Both the position numbers and the translations under genes were made by a program. Positions 1 to 8,016 of a DNA stretch of 64,000 nucleotides are shown here, piece by piece. The stretch spans positions 38,341 to 102,340 of the forward strand of contig CAYJFK010000002.1 in assembly GCA_964369475.1 (NCBI GenBank), read 5' to 3'. This DNA comes from CAYJFK01 sp964369475 (GTDB lineage: Bacteria > Bacillota > Clostridia > Oscillospirales > Feifaniaceae). How positions within the stretch are numbered: position 1 is the first letter of the stretch; each line of letters opens with the position of its first letter. The notes under the pieces are model-generated. The model was not told the origin of the DNA and did no database searches. It saw only the letters and a list, made by a program, of their open reading frames with translations.

Positions 1-648
1 AATGCCCTCAACAAGCTCAACAGACTTCTCTTTTGAATTTCCCGTTGTGTCGAGCCTTATTGCGTCTTCTGCCTGTTTGAGTGGCGCTACCGCCCTTGTA
101 GAGTCCCTCTCGTCACGCTCTAACAGGTCTTTGTAGACCTTCTCGAATGGAGGTGCGTCCCCCCTTAGCTCGAGTTCCTTATGACGACGATCGGCTCGGT
201 CTTCAGGCTCTGCCGTTAGGAATATTTTTAGCTGTGCATTTGGTAAAACGACAGTGCCTATATCTCTGCCGTCCATAATGCAGTTATATTTCGATGCAAG
301 CCCTCTTTGAAGTTCTAAAAGAAAATCACGAACTCCGCCGATTGCCGACACTGCCGATGCGTAGTGCGACATCTCGTGGCGACGAATTTCCTTTGAAACA
401 TCTTCGCCGCATAGATATATGTGCTGTCCGTCCTCTTTTAGTTCGATCGAAACTTCGATCTCGGGCAGACATGGCACGACCTGCTCTGCCGACGACGGAT
501 CGAGCCCCTTGCGGAAAATATAGAGCCCGATAGCCCTATACAGTGCGCCCGTGTCTACATAAGTAAACCCAATACGAGCCGCAACTTCTTGCGATATTGT
601 ACTCTTTCCGGCACCCGACGGGCCGTCTATGGCTATATTTATGCTCAT
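1..648 (-). CDS. cmk: Cytidylate kinase, 3' end outside the window
   Basis: Phosphorylates CMP and dCMP with ATP in the cytoplasm, a step of pyrimidine nucleotide salvage. Read on the minus strand, the protein opens MSINIAIDGPSGAGKST, with the P-loop GPSGAGKS at residues 9-16. It continues with YVDTGALYR and later MDGRDIGTVVLPNA, the CMP-binding signatures of the family, and an RADRRHKEL lid segment. The ATG at 648 follows a GAGAGGT ribosome binding site. About 216 codons are present and the stop lies left of base 1, so only the last few residues are missing. It sits downstream of the BaiN-like gene on the same strand. Confidence 0.95.
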   Translation of the reverse strand, partial: MSINIAIDGPSGAGKSTISQEVAARIGFTYVDTGALYRAIGLYIFRKGLDPSSAEQVVPCLPEIEVSIELKEDGQHIYLCGEDVSKEIRRHEMSHYASAVSAIGGVRDFLLELQRGLASKYNCIMDGRDIGTVVLPNAQLKIFLTAEPEDRADRRHKELELRGDAPPFEKVYKDLLERDERDSTRAVAPLKQAEDAIRLDTTGNSKEKSVELVEGI

Positions 649-730
649 GAAAAATACCTCTCAAAAGTACATTTTATTTTTTACATGTTTTAGTATTAAC
701 TTAATTTTTGCGCTAAAAGCAGATCTTCCG

Positions 731-1894
731 TTATACATTCATGCCTGCAAGCCTACCTGTCGAAAAGGCTATTTGCAGATTAAATCCACCTGTAAGTGCA
801 TCGACATCTATAACTTCGCCTGCAAAGAAAATTCTCTCGTCAAGCTTAGAACGCATGGTTTTTGGATCAATTTCCTTTGTGGATACTCCACCTGCCGTTA
901 CTATCGCTTCGTCAATCGGGCGAGCTTTTGTTATCGTAAGGGGAAATGCCTTAAACAAATCTACAAGAGCTTTGCGTTCTTCTTTGGTAATATTGTTGAC
1001 CTTTTTATCTTTGTCTATTCCCGACATTTCTACCATTACAGGTATCGCCGAACTTGGGAGCAATTTATTTAATGCGTTTGAAAAATCTCGATTTTTATAT
1101 TCATCAAAATCTCTTAAGATTCTTGCATCTAACTTTTCCTTCGAAAGTGCCGGTTTAAAATCTATATATGCCTTACAAGGATATTCCTTTATAAGTGCCG
1201 AGGCAGATAGCACGAGCGGCCCTGATATGCCGTAGTGGGTAAAGAGCATTTCGCCCATGTCGGAGTATATCGGCTTTTTCTTGCCACCGTACACTTCAAG
1301 TCGCACATTTCTAAGCGAAAGCCCTGCCATGTCAGCGCAAAAACTCTCCTTGCAAACGAGTGACACAAGAGATGCTCTCGGCTCCTTTATAGTGTGCCCG
1401 ATCTCTCGTGCAAAGCGGTACCCGTCTCCCGTTGACCCTGTTAGCGGATAGGATATGCCGCCTGTTGCAATAATAACAGCATCGGCATTTGGAAGTTCTT
1501 TTATCTCTTTGGTAACAAATGTTACCCCTGCCGACTTTGCAAACTTCACAAGTGCATCTCTTATGTCAACCGCCTTATCGGAAACAGGAAAGACCCTATC
1601 CCCTCGCTCGACCTTGAGCGGCACACCGAGCTCTTCAAAAAAGTTCATTGTATCTTGGCAAGAAAATTCACTGAGCGCCGAGTACAAAAACTTGGGAGAT
1701 CCCGTTACATAATTCAAAAACTCGTCTTGCGGCACTGCCGTTGTAACATTACATCTGCCCTTGCCCGTTATGAGCAGCTTGCGCCCCGAATACTTGTTTT
1801 TCTCGTATATAGTAACCGAACACCCTCTCGCAGCGGCAGTGCCTGCCGCAATCAGTCCGGCCGGCCCTGCGCCGATGACCGCAACGCTACACAT
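731..1894 (-). CDS. BaiN-like FAD/NAD(P)-dependent oxidoreductase (HI0933 family)
   Basis: Predicted soluble flavoprotein of the HI0933/BaiN family; the physiological substrate of most members is unknown. The N terminus has the dinucleotide-binding fold VIGAGPAGLIAAG near residues 6-18. The family signature GRKLLITGKGRCN follows, and the C-terminal FAD-contact segment is FFAGEVIDVDALTGGFNLQ. I set the start at the ATG at 1894, not the longer open frame, because family members begin directly at this Rossmann strand. That gives 387 aa, the normal size, and an 8-base overlap with the upstream gene, which suggests translational coupling. BaiN acts on bile acids in some gut clostridia, but that role cannot be assumed here. 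Confidence 0.88.
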   Translation of the reverse strand: MCSVAVIGAGPAGLIAAGTAAARGCSVTIYEKNKYSGRKLLITGKGRCNVTTAVPQDEFLNYVTGSPKFLYSALSEFSCQDTMNFFEELGVPLKVERGDRVFPVSDKAVDIRDALVKFAKSAGVTFVTKEIKELPNADAVIIATGGISYPLTGSTGDGYRFAREIGHTIKEPRASLVSLVCKESFCADMAGLSLRNVRLEVYGGKKKPIYSDMGEMLFTHYGISGPLVLSASALIKEYPCKAYIDFKPALSKEKLDARILRDFDEYKNRDFSNALNKLLPSSAIPVMVEMSGIDKDKKVNNITKEERKALVDLFKAFPLTITKARPIDEAIVTAGGVSTKEIDPKTMRSKLDERIFFAGEVIDVDALTGGFNLQIAFSTGRLAGMNV

Positions 1895-2210
1895 TTTTGC
1901 AAAGGTGACGTAGCACCTCATCGGGAGTCGATGACGCAACTCCGTCCTCAACCGTAAAGCGAAGCCCTTCAAGCCTTTTATGCATCTCGGCCTTCTTGCA
2001 AGCTACCTTGCTAAGTCCGAGCGGCTTTGTAAAGCTCGCCACGCTTCTAAGCAGGGCATCATACGAGTCGAGCCCCTCTATGCTCATTTTTTCTTCTATA
2101 TTCAGTATAAAAAGTGTATCCCCTACCGAGGTAAAACTACATGTGGCAACAGTATCGCCTGCAAGTAAAATCGAAAATTCCTCGGGAGCGGTTTGTTTTA
2201 TGTTAATCAT
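1887..2210 (-). CDS. Hypothetical small protein, GNAT-like
   Basis: 107-aa protein that I do not recognise with certainty. It has two or three predicted beta strands (residues about 13-38), then an alpha helix and a segment ending KRLEGLRF. That pattern resembles the C-terminal half of GNAT acyltransferases, where a residue pair near GF/GL closes the acetyl-CoA site. No clear P-loop-like Q/RxxGxG/A motif is visible, so activity is doubtful. The gene lies between an RsuA/RluB-type pseudouridine synthase (18-base gap) and the BaiN-like flavoprotein (8-base overlap), which implies cotranscription. It could be a degenerate acetyltransferase or an unrelated small fold. Confidence 0.6.
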   Translation of the reverse strand: MINIKQTAPEEFSILLAGDTVATCSFTSVGDTLFILNIEEKMSIEGLDSYDALLRSVASFTKPLGLSKVACKKAEMHKRLEGLRFTVEDGVASSTPDEVLRHLCKNV

Positions 2211-2228
2211 ATATAAACCTCTGAAATC

Positions 2229-2945
2229 TTATTTAACAAGCTTTTTAAGCTTTGCGACTTCCTCTTTTGTCAAGTGCCTGAAATGTCCAGACTTAACTTC
2301 AGCAAGCCTTAAATCTCCGACAGACACCCTCTTAAGGCGCATAACATTAATGCCTGCCGCCTCGCACATGCGGCGAATTTGACGGTTTTTCCCCTCGAAT
2401 AGCGTAAATCCGAGTAGCGAACGCTCGGGGGTCTTTTTTAGCACCTCAACTTGGAATGGCTTTAGGCGACTTCCGTCTATCTCCTTTAGCGAGGCAAGCT
2501 TATCGAGCGCATCGCCCCCTGCAAGGCCTTCCATTGTCACGATGTATTTTTTTGCTACATCATGGCTCGGGTGTGTAAGCTTGTACACAAGGTCGCCATC
2601 GTCCGACAGCAGCAGTAGCCCTTCCGAATTACGGTCGAGCCTTCCGATCGGTACAACCCTTGCCTCGACACCTTCCAGTAGATCGGCAACACATTTGCGG
2701 CCTTCTTCGTCTGCCATTGTCGTAATGTATCCCCTCGGCTTGTGAAGCATGATGTAGGTGAAATCCTTTGCCGAGCGGCGGACAATTTTGCCATCTACCA
2801 ATACAACGTCGCCATCCCCTACCTTTTTGCCAAGCTCTGCCTTTACCCCGTTTACGGTAACTCTGCCTGCCGTTATCATGTCCTCTGCCGCACGGCGTGA
2901 GCATATTCCGCATTCTGCCATGAATTTTTGTAGTCTTACTTCCAT
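2229..2945 (-). CDS. rluB: RsuA/RluB-family rRNA pseudouridine synthase
   Basis: Isomerises uridine to pseudouridine in ribosomal RNA. Residues 1-60 form an S4 RNA-binding domain (RLQKFMAECGICSRRAAEDM). The catalytic domain has the family motif GRLDRNSEGLLLLSDDG with the catalytic Asp in GRLD near residue 105, and a C-terminal KNRQIRRMCEA segment typical of RsuA/RluB enzymes. At 238 aa the length is normal. The ATG at 2945 follows GGAGGACGGAG, a strong ribosome binding site. The exact target position (16S-like RsuA or 23S-like RluB) cannot be decided from sequence, so the symbol is the usual Firmicutes annotation only. Confidence 0.9.
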   Translation of the reverse strand: MEVRLQKFMAECGICSRRAAEDMITAGRVTVNGVKAELGKKVGDGDVVLVDGKIVRRSAKDFTYIMLHKPRGYITTMADEEGRKCVADLLEGVEARVVPIGRLDRNSEGLLLLSDDGDLVYKLTHPSHDVAKKYIVTMEGLAGGDALDKLASLKEIDGSRLKPFQVEVLKKTPERSLLGFTLFEGKNRQIRRMCEAAGINVMRLKRVSVGDLRLAEVKSGHFRHLTKEEVAKLKKLVK

Positions 2946-3005
2946 TTTTTCTCCGTCCTCCGTCTATCCTGCAAAGAAACCTCCTTGCAAGCTAAACTAA
3001 ATATT

Positions 3006-3027
3006 TTGTAAGATTAGCGCCTTACAA
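3006..3027 (-). terminator. Weak hairpin after dacF
   Basis: TTGTAAG and CTTACAA form a 7-bp stem just past the dacF stop in the direction of transcription. The following T-run is poor, so it may be only an attenuating or partial terminator before the pseudouridine synthase gene. Confidence 0.35.
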
Positions 3028-3042
3028 GTATATTATTATATA

Positions 3043-4167
3043 TCAAAATAGCTCGAAAAGCAACTGAAAAATCGACTTTTCTTCTTTTTTCTCCATTATA
3101 CTTTCGCTAGCCCTAATCGGTACGACAGATGCAAGCTCGCCATTTACAAAGATATGAGCCTCTCCGACCTGTTGCATAATGCTAATGCCGCTGTATACAA
3201 AATTCGGAAGCAAAATTTTTACGCTAACATCTGCCGCCTCTCCGCTCGTCATAACAATAGGCTCTACATTTGTTGGATGAAGCTTTATGCTTCCGCCGCC
3301 TGCAACGGGCAAGATATATCCACTTGCCACATAGTCCATCGGGTCTATAACGACTGCCTTGGAAAATCCATAGTCAAACATAGCGGCGTGGTCGTCCCAG
3401 TCGTCCCTGTCATTTATTGTTACGGCTATTAGTGTAACACCCTTTCTTTCAGCGGCCGTCACAAGCGAGCGCCCCGAGCTTATTGTGTAGCCGGTTTTGC
3501 CGCCAATAGCCCCTTCGTAGCTTTGTAAAATCCTGTTTTTTGTATAAAGTAGCTTAACAGGATGGCTCTCGCTCTCCTCGATAGTATAACTTTTTGCCGA
3601 GATATATCTAATAAAATCCTTGTATTCGAGCGCATGAGCCATTATAACCGCAAGCTCTCTTGCCGTTGTATAATGCCCCTGCGCATCGAGGCCGCTTGGG
3701 TTTTTAAACTGCGTGTCTTTAAGACCCATAAGCGCCGCCTCCTCGTTCATTAAGTCGGCAAAATCCTCTACACTACCCGATATATGCAAAGCTATCGCCG
3801 TCGCAGCGTCGTTGCCCGAGTGCATTAGAAGGCCGTACAAAAGCTCGTCTAAGCTGTAAATCTCACCTTCGTTTATATAAAGAGACGACCCTTCTACCCC
3901 TTGTGCCTCAAGAGGGATTTTCACAAGGTCGCCTATGTCGCCGTGCTTTAGGGCGACATAGGCCGTCATTATTTTGGTCGTCGATGCCATGGGCAGTCTT
4001 GTATCTGCACTCTGCTCGTAGAGTGCATTGCCTGTTGTAAGCTCGATTAACACGGCACTCTGCGCCGAAGTGGCGAGTGCCGATGCTCTCTTGATCGGTA
4101 TCAAGAGAGTCAAAATCAATAAAGCGGCCGTAAAAAGTGCCGCCCTTTTAAAAAATACCCTTTTCAT
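3043..4167 (-). CDS. dacF: D-alanyl-D-alanine carboxypeptidase (serine peptidase S11)
   Basis: Secreted penicillin-binding protein that trims the terminal D-Ala of peptidoglycan stem peptides. An N-terminal signal sequence (MKRVFFKRAALFTAALLILT, cleavage near RASA) is followed by the three S11 motifs: SxxK in MASTTKIMTAY near residue 63, SGN in MHSGNDAATA, and KTG in GGKTGYT. A C-terminal beta-rich domain fits DacF/DacB proteins. I chose the ATG at 4167 because a GGGTG element lies at a good distance; GTG at 4176 and ATG at 4173 are also in frame. In spore formers such enzymes act on vegetative wall or spore cortex, and the next gene upstream is the sporulation gene ytfJ. The ribosome binding site is buried in a perfect palindrome. 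Confidence 0.92.
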   Translation of the reverse strand: MKRVFFKRAALFTAALLILTLLIPIKRASALATSAQSAVLIELTTGNALYEQSADTRLPMASTTKIMTAYVALKHGDIGDLVKIPLEAQGVEGSSLYINEGEIYSLDELLYGLLMHSGNDAATAIALHISGSVEDFADLMNEEAALMGLKDTQFKNPSGLDAQGHYTTARELAVIMAHALEYKDFIRYISAKSYTIEESESHPVKLLYTKNRILQSYEGAIGGKTGYTISSGRSLVTAAERKGVTLIAVTINDRDDWDDHAAMFDYGFSKAVVIDPMDYVASGYILPVAGGGSIKLHPTNVEPIVMTSGEAADVSVKILLPNFVYSGISIMQQVGEAHIFVNGELASVVPIRASESIMEKKEEKSIFQLLFELF

Positions 4168-4171
4168 AAAC

Positions 4172-4200
4172 ATCACCCGTTCATTATATGAACGGGTGAT
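4172..4200. repeat. Perfect 13-bp inverted repeat over the dacF ribosome binding site
   Basis: Arms ATCACCCGTTCAT and ATGAACGGGTGAT are perfectly complementary around a 3-base centre. In the dacF mRNA the second arm contains the GGGTG that serves as ribosome binding site, so folding would hide it. The core CACCCGTTCA also occurs in every better-preserved unit of the repeat array upstream of uvrA. Confidence 0.85.
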
Positions 4201-4222
4201 GTGGCTTTATTCAAGCAATGCC

Positions 4223-4723
4223 TTAAATAATATCTGTCGCCTCTTGCGCTACTTCTACGACTGTCTCCGCTGTGCTTTCGTCCTCTGTGTAGTCTGCATC
4301 TTCTACGCCATCTTTGGACTTTTTCTTTGCGTTAAATGCCGTTACAGCCTTGTCTACTAGCTCGGGAAGCATAGAAAGAGCCTTGTCGAGCGACGATTCG
4401 TCTCGATCTATTGTAAGAACTTTTACATTATCTCCGGCTACCGTTAAAAAAGCTATCGGATTGATTGTAAGTGCCGCACCGCCACCGCCGCCAAATGGAA
4501 GCTTTGGCTCTTTTGTGCCCTCCTCGGTAGTTTTAACTACCTCTGTTTTGCCGTTGTACTCGCCGCCGCCCACGCCGAAACCTACGCTTACTTTGGAAAT
4601 AGGAATGATTACAACTCCCGACGGTGTTGTGATGGGGTTGCCGATAACAGTGTTAACATCTGTCATCTCGGCTAATTTTTGCATGATGTTCGAGGTTACT
4701 CCGTTGATTGGATGTTCGTTCAT
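4223..4723 (-). CDS. ytfJ: GerW family sporulation protein YtfJ
   Basis: Member of the GerW/YtfJ family (DUF2953-neighbour in many Clostridia), known in Bacillus as a sporulation-associated protein needed for normal germination; molecular activity unknown. Residues 1-60 contain the family core NTVIGNPITTPSGVVIIPIS followed by glycine-rich VGFGVGGGEYNG, and later FGGGGGAALTINPIAFL. The C-terminal 40 residues are acidic and less conserved. The ATG at 4723 is preceded by GGGAGAG. The first 71 bases overlap the end of the upstream DUF2953 gene in another frame, an unusually long overlap for this family pair. Confidence 0.9.
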   Translation of the reverse strand: MNEHPINGVTSNIMQKLAEMTDVNTVIGNPITTPSGVVIIPISKVSVGFGVGGGEYNGKTEVVKTTEEGTKEPKLPFGGGGGAALTINPIAFLTVAGDNVKVLTIDRDESSLDKALSMLPELVDKAVTAFNAKKKSKDGVEDADYTEDESTAETVVEVAQEATDII

Positions 4724-5321
4724 TTTTACTCTCCCTTTCTTTAATCTCCATTATTTCCTTATAAATCGGATAAAGTGCAATAGCGACAAGGGGTGCATGA
4801 ATTATGCGCAGATCAAACTTTACCCTAATGTCTGCCTTAAAGGCATTTTCGCTGTAATTTGGCGATATGTCGACATCGCACATATGCAATGTCAGCATGT
4901 GCGACAGTGCGGAAAATGCCGTATGCGCAACGCCTGACAGCGCTCCACATGTCATTACCGTGCTTACAGCGTCCTCTCCATACAAAAAGAGGTGGACTTT
5001 TAGTGTGCGTACATGTATTTTCTTTACCATTTTAGCATAAAAAATACCGCCTGTCCTCTTTGCAAAGGAAATTATTTCGGAAAATTTTAAAAAAGTTTTT
5101 ACAGCGGCCTTTTCACGAGCCTCACTTTTTGCTTTTGGGCTCTCTTTTAAGGCCGGCATTTCCTCCTCTGCACGTTCGAGCGGCATTTTATATACCGTTA
5201 TGCCGTTTAGCGTTACACGCAGGTCTCCCTTTGTATCTTTATATATTATGTCCGCTCCGAGATTTGATATAAGCAGTAGGGCTACTAAAAGTAAAATCCC
5301 ACCTAATATCCACCAAATCAT
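4653..5321 (-). CDS. DUF2953 domain-containing membrane protein
   Basis: 222-aa protein with one N-terminal transmembrane helix (IWWILGGILLLVALLLI) and a soluble remainder, matching DUF2953 proteins, which in Firmicutes sit directly beside ytfJ. Function unknown; the linkage to ytfJ suggests a role tied to sporulation or the envelope. The start overlaps the scpB stop by 4 bases (ATGA type), so translation is probably coupled. The last 24 codons overlap the beginning of ytfJ; the tail they encode is charged and low in conservation-like features, so the functional domain probably ends earlier. Confidence 0.85.
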   Translation of the reverse strand: MIWWILGGILLLVALLLISNLGADIIYKDTKGDLRVTLNGITVYKMPLERAEEEMPALKESPKAKSEAREKAAVKTFLKFSEIISFAKRTGGIFYAKMVKKIHVRTLKVHLFLYGEDAVSTVMTCGALSGVAHTAFSALSHMLTLHMCDVDISPNYSENAFKADIRVKFDLRIIHAPLVAIALYPIYKEIMEIKERESKNERTSNQRSNLEHHAKISRDDRC

Positions 5322-6052
5322 ACAGAATCCTCCGACTTTGTGTCAAAAAGCTCTGTGTCTGTGTCTGCCTGTGCATCTATCTCTAACTCTGCACTTAACT
5401 GTACCTTGGCATCGTCCTCCATGACGGTCTCCACGCCTTCGGGTTTGCCCGTTTCCTCTTTAGCATCACCCTCGGCACTGCCTTCGGTCTCCTCGTTCTC
5501 TATTATTATTCTTCCGCTTTCGTCTGTGTTAAATAGCCCATAGTCCCCCTCGATCGGAGGCAGTTCTTCAAGAGCGGAGAGTCCAAAGGAGCGCAAAAAC
5601 ATTGCCGTTGTGCCAAATTTCATAGGACGGCCGGGGACATCTAATCTGCCCTGTTCTTCTAAATATCCCTTTTCGAGTAACGATGCAACGACACCCGAGC
5701 TGTCGACCCCTCTTACCTGCTCCAAAAATGCCCTTGTTACAGGCTGGTTGTATGCAGTAATTGCAAGCACTTCGAGGGCGGCGGCCGAGAGTGACGCATC
5801 TCGCCTTTTGTCGAGCACTTCCTTTACCTCTGCGGCATATGCCTTGCTCGAGGTAAGCTGATAACTCTCGGCAAGGCGAAGAAGTTCTATTCCTCGGTTT
5901 TGATCTTGATACTTTGCTCTCATTTTGTCCAGTATTGCCCTTGTCGTCTCGTCGTCAAGACCTACCGCCTTCGAGAGTAGCGAGGTCTCGACAGGGGTGC
6001 CTGCCGCAAATAGAATTGCCTCGAGCAGCCCCTCTATTCTTGCGTATTCCAC
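5318..6052 (-). CDS. scpB: Segregation and condensation protein B
   Basis: Kleisin-associated winged-helix protein of the SMC-ScpAB condensin complex, which organises and separates the chromosome. Residues 1-165 carry the paired winged helices, with the family motifs ILFAAGTPV, VLAITAYNQPVTR and the segment EQVRGVDSSGVVASLL. A tail of about 70 residues, rich in Glu, Asp and Thr, makes the protein 244 aa, longer than the usual 180-200. It overlaps scpA by 19 bases and DUF2953 by 4, so the three are one translational unit. Confidence 0.95.
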   Translation of the reverse strand: MEYARIEGLLEAILFAAGTPVETSLLSKAVGLDDETTRAILDKMRAKYQDQNRGIELLRLAESYQLTSSKAYAAEVKEVLDKRRDASLSAAALEVLAITAYNQPVTRAFLEQVRGVDSSGVVASLLEKGYLEEQGRLDVPGRPMKFGTTAMFLRSFGLSALEELPPIEGDYGLFNTDESGRIIIENEETEGSAEGDAKEETGKPEGVETVMEDDAKVQLSAELEIDAQADTDTELFDTKSEDSV

Positions 6053-6771
6053 ACCGTCTCCCCCCTTTTAATAAGGCCTACATCGTAGTCCTCCTCTATT
6101 TTATCCAAGGAGACACGTCCCCTCTTTGTAAGTTCTAATATGGCTAAAAAACAGGCTATCTTCTCGCTTTTCGAGCTCTGCTCCGCTATAAGCGCTTCAA
6201 ACCTTATCTTGCCGCCCTTTATAAGTCGGCGAAGTAAGCTTATAGCTTTAGAGGCGACAGAAACAACTGTCTTTGTTATAACTCCATCAAAGGAGTTTAC
6301 AGGCGGCGGCACACGTCTTAGGTTGTTTTGAAATACCGATCTGTATGCCGAAACGAGCTTTGCCGCAGGATAAAACCTAAACTCCGTTTTGGGCTTGCCA
6401 AGCGGCTCGGGGTCTCTAACAAAGCGGCTGTTTGCATTGTCGTCAAAACGCTCTGACAGATCGCCTGCAAGCTCTTTATAGCGCACATAGTCTACAAGCA
6501 TTGCCGTAAGCTCGTCTAAGGGGTTGTCCTCCTCGTCCTCGTCGGGAGGGAGGAGCAGTCTCGACTTAATATGAAAAAGCCTTGATGCCATAAGGAGAAA
6601 CTCCGACAGGTTTTCCATGTCTGCCTCTTGGTAGCTCTGCACATATTCCATAAACTGATCAAAGAGAAGTGCGACCTTTATCTCCCTTATATCAAGCTCG
6701 TTTTTTTCTATAAGATGCAGTAGCAAATCTATCGGCCCTTCAAAGACCTCGAACTTATAACTTATCTCCAT
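6034..6771 (-). CDS. scpA: Segregation and condensation protein A (kleisin)
   Basis: Kleisin subunit that bridges the SMC dimer heads. The N terminus has the ScpA signature FEVFEGPIDLLLHLIEKNEL, followed by FLLMASRLFHIKSRLLLP and a C-terminal winged helix. I place the start at the ATG at 6771 (245 aa), where family members begin, rather than the in-frame TTG at 6783. The start lies 5 bases beyond the stop end of the upstream peptidase gene. Overlap with scpB and shared orientation support the scpA-scpB pair found across Firmicutes. Confidence 0.95.
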   Translation of the reverse strand: MEISYKFEVFEGPIDLLLHLIEKNELDIREIKVALLFDQFMEYVQSYQEADMENLSEFLLMASRLFHIKSRLLLPPDEDEEDNPLDELTAMLVDYVRYKELAGDLSERFDDNANSRFVRDPEPLGKPKTEFRFYPAAKLVSAYRSVFQNNLRRVPPPVNSFDGVITKTVVSVASKAISLLRRLIKGGKIRFEALIAEQSSKSEKIACFLAILELTKRGRVSLDKIEEDYDVGLIKRGETVWNTQE

Positions 6772-6775
6772 AACA

Positions 6776-7441
6776 TCACACAAAAAGCCCTATGCCGCTA
6801 AAGATAAATTGTAGTATACCTAAAACGACGGTATTCATGATATCTATAATAAAGTTCCTCAGTATGCTGAGCGGCACTGTTAAAAAGCCAAACCATAGCA
6901 TTATAAAGAGTACAGGCATAAAATAGCGCTCGTACTGCATTATTTTAAAGTATATATGATTTGGCAGTACGGCATACATAATTTTTGATCCGTCGAGCGG
7001 TGATATTGGGAGTAGGTTAAAGACGGCAAGTCCTACATTTAGAGAGATCATTACATTAAAAAATACCTCTATATAGTTCATTACCATATTGCCGTTATTG
7101 AAAAACGAAACGGCATAGAATATTATCATAGATACAAAGGCCATCAGCAAATTTGACAGTGGCCCGGCCGCCGCAGTTAGTGCCATGCCTTTTTTTCGTT
7201 CCTTAAAGTACATCGGATTGACAGGGACGGGTTTTGCCCATCCAAATCTAAAGAGCAGCATACAAATTGTACCTGCAAGATCCATATGTGCCATTGGGTT
7301 TAGCGTAAGCCTTCCGTGGTTCTTTGCCGTTGGGTCGCCTAATTTATATGCCGCATACCCGTGGGAAAATTCGTGAATAGATAGCGAAAACAAAACGGCC
7401 GGCACTATGTATATGGCATCTCTTAAAAAGCTTTCGAGCAT
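6776..7441 (-). CDS. Site-2 protease family membrane metallopeptidase (M50)
   Basis: Polytopic zinc peptidase that cleaves within membranes. The zinc site HEFSHG (HExxH) is at residues 23-28 in the first helix, and the third ligand lies in NLLPISPLDG near residue 150. About five or six hydrophobic segments span the 221 residues. It lacks a PDZ domain, placing it with the YwhC/Rv-type small M50 proteins, which often precede scpAB in Firmicutes; substrate unknown. The start at 7441 is 4 bases after the stop of the upstream membrane-protein gene. Confidence 0.92.
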   Translation of the reverse strand: MLESFLRDAIYIVPAVLFSLSIHEFSHGYAAYKLGDPTAKNHGRLTLNPMAHMDLAGTICMLLFRFGWAKPVPVNPMYFKERKKGMALTAAAGPLSNLLMAFVSMIIFYAVSFFNNGNMVMNYIEVFFNVMISLNVGLAVFNLLPISPLDGSKIMYAVLPNHIYFKIMQYERYFMPVLFIMLWFGFLTVPLSILRNFIIDIMNTVVLGILQFIFSGIGLFV

Positions 7442-7444
7442 TTT

Positions 7445-7954
7445 TTACCTCCTGAAAAAAAAGTTAAATCTTCGTGTTAAAACACGCATTAAAGGTGTGA
7501 ATGTGTAGTCGTAGAATAGAAAAACGACATTTAACAGTAGCAGTGCCGCCCAGAGCGGTATGTCTTCTTCCATTGTGGGGAAATTAAATAGCACATCTAC
7601 TACATAATATACTATTGCCACATCTAAATTAAAATAGAGCAGTTTTAATATATAATTTCTAATTGGTCCCGAGCGCCGCTCTATTACCGCTTTTATAACT
7701 GGGTAATGTCCAAAGAGCATTAAAAACAGCACGGGTGTTTCTTTGTTTGATATTAATAGCATGGAGAGCAGTGCCGCAGAAAAGTATGTCAGCAGTGCCG
7801 TTTTCATGCCCCACTTCATGTGCATAGCCATTATAATAAAGCCTGCAAAGGCGGCACATGTTACGGAAAATGTCGGAAACAATATCGGTATTGCAAGCAT
7901 TACGACTATCGCCGCCGATGCAAGTGCGCCCTCTGTAAGCTCTCTTGTCGTCAT
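7445..7954 (-). CDS. Hypothetical five-helix membrane protein
   Basis: 169-aa integral membrane protein with about five hydrophobic helices and a basic C terminus ending RRFNFFFRR. The N-terminal TEGALASAAIVVMLAIPILF followed by a glycine/alanine-rich second helix resembles DUF2232 or ECF substrate-binding-subunit-like membrane proteins, but it is short and I cannot assign it. The ATG at 7954 has AAGGAGG upstream. The next gene downstream is the M50 peptidase, 3 bases away, so they are likely cotranscribed and may function together. Confidence 0.7.
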   Translation of the reverse strand: MTTRELTEGALASAAIVVMLAIPILFPTFSVTCAAFAGFIIMAMHMKWGMKTALLTYFSAALLSMLLISNKETPVLFLMLFGHYPVIKAVIERRSGPIRNYILKLLYFNLDVAIVYYVVDVLFNFPTMEEDIPLWAALLLLNVVFLFYDYTFTPLMRVLTRRFNFFFRR

Positions 7955-8016
7955 AGCGTTGCCTCCTTATTATAATATCAAGTCTCCGCCAAGTCGTGCC
8001 GTATACAGTCGATTGT

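Noticed and set aside
629..1235. Plus-strand open frames over cmk and the BaiN-like gene
   Set aside because: Shadows of real minus-strand genes with no family resemblance.
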